Shown in pieces: positions 11,890 through 15,929 of a DNA stretch of 15,929 nt. The DNA is from Oehlia diaphana (taxonomy: Eukaryota; Glomeromycota; Glomeromycetes; Glomerales; Glomeraceae), in contig QZLH01000736.1 of assembly GCA_003833135.1 (NCBI GenBank), positions 47,918 through 63,846 of the forward strand, in the 5' to 3' direction. The notes beneath the pieces were generated by a model. The model ran no database searches and had not been told where the DNA came from. It saw only the letters and a list, made by a program, of their open reading frames with translations. Position numbers and translations under genes: made by a program. Each line of letters begins with the position of its first letter. Position 1 is the stretch's first letter.

Positions 11890-13067
11890 GATACATAATA
11901 ATATTGTATACAAATTAACCGATGTGATCTTCTAATTAATTTTTTTTTTTTTTAAATAAATTTGTCACTTGTCACCTTATTATATGAAAGACAATTGTCA
12001 CATGGTATAAGGGGTTAATAAACATTATACTACATTATACTGTAAATATAAAATGAATTTTTTTTTGTAATAAAAAATGTCAACCTGATTACTTATTTCA
12101 TATGATTGATTGATATTTTGATGTTTCTTTTTTTTTTTTTATAAATCTTCACATGTTTAGAACCCTAAAAAAAAAATAAATAAACATTTATAATATTTAT
12201 AATCTGATAAATTTTAAATCATAGTTATCTTATCTCCCTCATTGAACGAATTTTAATTTGGTGATTAATCATCCCAAAAAAAAAAAAAATATCTGTGTCA
12301 CTATAGTCATAAGGACTGGACTTTAATTTCGGCAATAATCATTAATTTATTAAAATGAGCTAATGCGGCATAAACCGACCATTTGGAGGTTGCATATCAA
12401 AAAGATTTAAAAAACAAAAAAGCATCAAGGCGAATTAGGCGTGCATCCGTACAACTTATGCATCTTCCACGTTATTTGATATACTTATTTATATGATATA
12501 TTTATTAATTAAATAAGGTCTTTCACGTGTCAATTTTGGTAGAAAATTTGGATTTGAATTAAGATTTGAAGTTATATATCACACATGACCTGATCATCGG
12601 TAAATTTCGCTAAAATTATTCTCCCCTGAAATGTTCCACAACTTTTTTTTAATGAATGAAAATGTTCAATGTTTCTCAAATATGCATTATTACTAAAAAA
12701 AAAGAAAATGCATTTTTTCTTACTATTTAAATTATTAAATTCAAATGGTTTACCCGCTTAGATTATTTTGATCTGATCTGAATTTGTTATTAAGCTTTTA
12801 CTTTAAAAATACCTCGAAAATTTCTTGAACAATTCTGTTTTCTTAGCGGTCGGTAAAACGCCTCTCCTCTTAGTTTTATACCAATTATTTGTTTCTTTCG
12901 GTTTTATCTTTTTTTTTTTTTTTTGTTTCGAAATCTCTTTATATGAAAGTTCTTAATTAAAGGGTTATTGAAAAAGAAAAAAAAATAATTAAAATAAAAT
13001 ATCGTATATGAAGGATTGCTGGACATATCCATTTTTTCAATATTACATTCTAAACTAAAAAGTGATC
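11890..13067. other. Intergenic region between the Sel1 gene and the four-exon gene
   Basis: About 1.2 kb with many A and T homopolymers (T runs near 11940-11954, 12130-12140 and 12908-12924; an A run near 12276-12288). No coding frame was supported. A stretch at about 12355-12480 has visibly higher sequence complexity and GC than its surroundings. Pyrimidine-rich DNA and a T17 tract near 12890-12925 lie about 150 bp before the next ATG and fit promoter DNA. AATAAA near 11955 could serve as polyadenylation signal for the Sel1 gene. Confidence 0.5.
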
Positions 13068-15383
13068 ATGCACAACTCTTTAACTGAACTTCCCCTTAAT
13101 GATATTTCAGTACAAAAAATGTCTACCACGGTACGTCGTCAAAGAAGAGCTTCTTTTAGTACGACTAGTTTAATTAATTATGATAACAATCGTAATAATG
13201 TTATATTTGGAAATGGAAAAAGTCAAAATTTATCCACCTTATTTGTAGAGGAAGAGGAAGAAATTGTGGAAAGTAATTGTGTAAGTTATTTATATTAATT
13301 ATAAATCTATAATTATAATTATAATTATAATTCTAATTCTAATTCTAATTTGATCATTTATATTATTTTTTATATCATTCTTTTTAGCCACAAATTGAAG
13401 ATGTGATACGACAATTACAAAATGAATTGCAACAAACTAAAGATTTAGTTACTGAACTTGAAACTAGATTAGAAAGGTAAATAAATAAATATATATATAT
13501 ATATGTATATATAAATGTAAATTATTTATTTATTTATTTATTTATATTTTATATACACTCATCATATACATTTTTTTTTTTTAGAACCGAACAAACTAGT
13601 CAAGTAATTGTTAGAGAATTAAAAAATTTATTAGCGGAAAATGAGTAAGTTACTACAAAATCTTTGGAATTATCACTTGAAATATCATATTCAAACTTAT
13701 TTATAATAAAATTATAGATCAGAAAGTCATACAACAGCCGTAGAAATTGATCAAGAATTGGAGGAAGGTGATGATATGAAATTTGATTTAAATGATGATG
13801 AGTTTTATATTTCATCACCTTTGATTATGGATCAATCTCATCAAGAAGATATACTTAATGATATCGTTGATATTAATGATTTATCATCATCACAGATTGA
13901 ATTAACGACTTCTTCAAGGTCATCATTAGAATTACAACCCTCTGATGATTCATATAATAGAATATGTAGCGCTGTACAAAGTTTGATAAATGATGCTCAA
14001 GTAGCTTTACAAAAACCAAATCCTTCTTCATCTAATCAATTGCTTGGCCTTCCACAAACAACTACTCGCCCAAGAGCACAAAGTTGGAGTTCGAACGTTA
14101 GCAGTTGGATAATGAATCAATATAATCCTTCTTCTATGGTATGTGAATGTGGAACTTGTTGGTTATGTTTAGAAAGTTGTAATAGCTTATCTTCAACTAC
14201 AACTACCACGAGACCAACTCCCAAATCTTCAAGAGCAAATTCATTGACTTCAGCACATACTCCTCCTCTTTCTTTAACATATCAACAACAAGAATCATTT
14301 AATACTTATAATAGACAAGTTAATTTGGCAGGCATTAAAAAACAATATCGCAAGAAATTGGAAAGTAGATCCTCTTATAGAAAGAGTTGTGATGATTTAG
14401 ATATGGCATTACAAAAATTAATTAGTACAGCTGTATCAGCAGGAGTAGAACATGGTTTAACGCATTCTCCTATTTATCGTCAATATAGTGAATCCATGGA
14501 ACGTGATGATTCAGGTGATCGTTATGATTACTTTAGGAATCATGAAGATGATGAGATTAACTATGATAATAGTTTTTTTAATTCTTTTGGAATTTTTTGT
14601 AATCAAGATCTCAAAAATAATGACAATAACAATGATAATGATAGTAAAAAAGAATCTTCTAAATGGAGAAGACGTATTTGGAATTGTTTACAAAAAATGG
14701 GTATAAATTTCAACAACAAAAATAATGATAAGGAGAATGTTGAAGAACAAGAAGAAGGAATAGAAGATGGATATGGTTCATACAGTTCATATAGGTCATA
14801 TAATTCTTCATGGAATTCATCATCTGATTATCAGGAAAATTCGAATGAAGATTCTTCAGATCCATTTCCTTTAAACATTGGACAAAACATATTTAACTTT
14901 AATGTAAATTTAATAAATTCAACAACAAACAATTATAATAAAACAACAAATAATTCTATAAATGAAATTGATAATAGTATTCATACAACAACAAATAATT
15001 ACCAAAATTGTTATAATACTATTAATTATGAAGAAAAATCATCTCAATCACAATCTGGTTCTAAAAAAATAAAATCATTAGCCACAAAATTTACGAATAT
15101 GTTGGCAATGATAGGATTAATTATTTCAATGTCACAAACCATTATATTAAATCCAACCAACACTCCAGCGCTTATGAGTGTTGCGGCAAGAAATATGATC
15201 AGAAGTAACGTGAAGAGAAGACGCAGCCGAGGTGAAATGATTTTGATGATTAAAGTAATTAAATATGTTTCAGTATTATTTGTTGGTTGGGCTGCTGGTC
15301 GTATTGGAAAAAAACAAAAAGATTCATCTGATGGAAATAATGGTCGAATTAAAGAGATTCCATCAAATAAATCAAATAATTAA
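13068..15383 (+). CDS. Unrecognised protein: coiled coil, Cys cluster, two C-terminal hydrophobic segments (4 exons)
   Basis: Exons by frame and GT-AG sites are 13068-13280, 13388-13476, 13585-13644 and 13718-15383, joining to 675 residues. The donors GTAAGT, GTAAAT and GTAAGT are strong. Residues 1-71 are polar with a basic RRQRR patch and an acidic EEEEE run. Residues 72 to about 130 form a probable coiled coil (QLQNELQQTKDLVTELETRL). Ser/Thr-rich sequence follows. A cysteine cluster C-x-C-x2-C-x2-C-x3-C lies at 263-275. Residues about 344-364 (DDLDMALQKLISTAVSAGVE) look helical. Acidic and Asn/Ser-rich spacers lead to hydrophobic segments at about 582-598 and 628-646, separated by a basic RSNVKRRRSR stretch. 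The C-terminus is hydrophilic. This suggests a membrane-anchored protein with a long cytoplasmic or nucleoplasmic N-terminal part, which is inference. I do not recognise the family. The ATG at 13068 was chosen because the GTG upstream is not a usual eukaryotic start. Confidence 0.85.
13300..13352 (+). repeat. AATTAT / AATTCT simple repeat in intron 1
   Basis: Near the 5' side of the first intron (13281-13387) there are short tandem AATTAT units that change to AATTCT units. This is simple-sequence DNA within a spliced intron; no function is indicated. Confidence 0.7.
13480..13547 (+). repeat. (AT)n and (TTTA)n microsatellites in intron 2
   Basis: The second intron (13477-13584) holds an AT dinucleotide tract near 13490-13512 and a TTTA tetranucleotide tract near 13526-13547. 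They should be length-variable between isolates; being intronic, they need not affect the protein. Confidence 0.8.
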
Positions 15384-15893
15384 TTTTTTCATATTTACCA
15401 AACTTTTTTACATCGTTAGACCGTAATTGATTTACGGAACATTAATCGTTTTTCTATCACATTTACTCGTATTTTTTTTGGGCAAATCATTCAGACAATT
15501 TTTTTTTTTATCTTTTTCCTCTTCGTATATAATTGGCAAAATCATTTCATTTTTTCACACTTTAAAAAACTTTTTTTACAAACCACTTTACAAACCACTT
15601 TACAGACAAAATCATTTTTCAAAGCATAATATTTTCACAAATTACAAACAAAAAAAAACTATTTTAATATCATCACAAAAATCTATGATCAAATAATATA
15701 TATGCATTGTATTATAATTAAGTATACTATCGTCTAATTGTACATGTACAAACTTCTAAAATTTTTTTATTATAATATTTAATTAATTCGTTTTTTTTTT
15801 ATAATTATTTTCGTGTAAATTTTTTTAAAAAAGTATATAGACTTATAAAAAGTACTAAAGTACTTCGTTTTTAGAATTTCTAAAATTGGCAAT

Positions 15894-15929
<36 letters not shown>
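15384..15929. other. AT-rich 3' flank ending in a T homopolymer
   Basis: No gene is supported in this stretch. An 89-codon open frame at 15427-15696 starts only at TTG and is a Phe/Lys/Ser-rich product of T and A runs. Visible structure includes a short hairpin at 15421-15437, a 12-bp tandem duplication near 15578-15603, and a 14-bp perfect palindrome at 15738-15751. The window ends in T34 (15896-15929). Confidence 0.6.
15896..15929 (+). repeat. T34 homopolymer at the window end
   Basis: Thirty-four consecutive T run to the last base. This is either a genuine poly(dA:dT) tract or the point where an assembly stopped; the true length cannot be known from this window. Confidence 0.9.

Noticed and set aside
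14488..14706. Met/Ile-rich 72-codon frame inside the last gene
   Set aside because: It is the shifted frame of GAT/AAT-rich coding sequence; the main frame is supported by splicing continuity.
15427..15696. 89-codon Phe/Lys-rich frame after the last gene
   Set aside because: It begins at TTG, has no nearby ATG start, and its hydrophobic look comes from T runs read as Phe codons.

Overview
The window reads as nuclear DNA of an AT-rich fungus. Supporting signs are short GT-AG introns (mostly 64-78 nt) with fungal-type branch sites, long A/T homopolymers, Asn-rich low-complexity coding, a Rix7/NVL-type AAA ATPase, an XRN-family exoribonuclease and a Sel1-repeat protein. Sel1-repeat abundance together with this composition fits an arbuscular mycorrhizal fungus of the Rhizophagus type. 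That placement is an inference, not something the sequence proves.

Layout, left to right. (1) 1-1628, minus: the 5' part of an intronless gene for an acidic, disordered protein whose C-terminal part is a tandem array of 28-residue modules; it runs off the left edge. (2) 2099-2377, plus: a small LYR-motif protein, divergent from gene 1. (3) 2536-4842, minus: an intronless XRN-family 5'-3' exoribonuclease with the full acidic catalytic set but no XRN1-type C-terminal domains. (4) 5004-8498, plus: a 13-exon gene for the ribosome-biogenesis AAA ATPase Rix7/NVL, divergent from gene 3 across only 161 bp. (5) 8582-8788, minus: a possible 68-residue single-span membrane protein (weak). (6) 8789-10503: gene-poor AT-rich DNA. 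(7) 10504-11889, plus: a Sel1-repeat protein with an Asn-rich leader. (8) 11890-13067: non-coding. (9) 13068-15383, plus: a four-exon gene for an unrecognised 675-residue protein with a coiled coil, a cysteine cluster and two C-terminal hydrophobic segments. (10) 15384-15929: AT-rich flank ending in a run of 34 T.

The clearest functional pairing is genes 3 and 4. Rix7/NVL remodels pre-60S particles, and nuclear XRN enzymes trim rRNA precursors, so the shared short promoter could co-express two ribosome-maturation factors. The most promising leads are the divergent short XRN paralogue, the unrecognised coiled-coil/Cys-cluster/membrane protein, and the homogenised 168-bp coding repeat at the left edge. 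No mobile element, CRISPR array, rRNA or tRNA gene could be supported.
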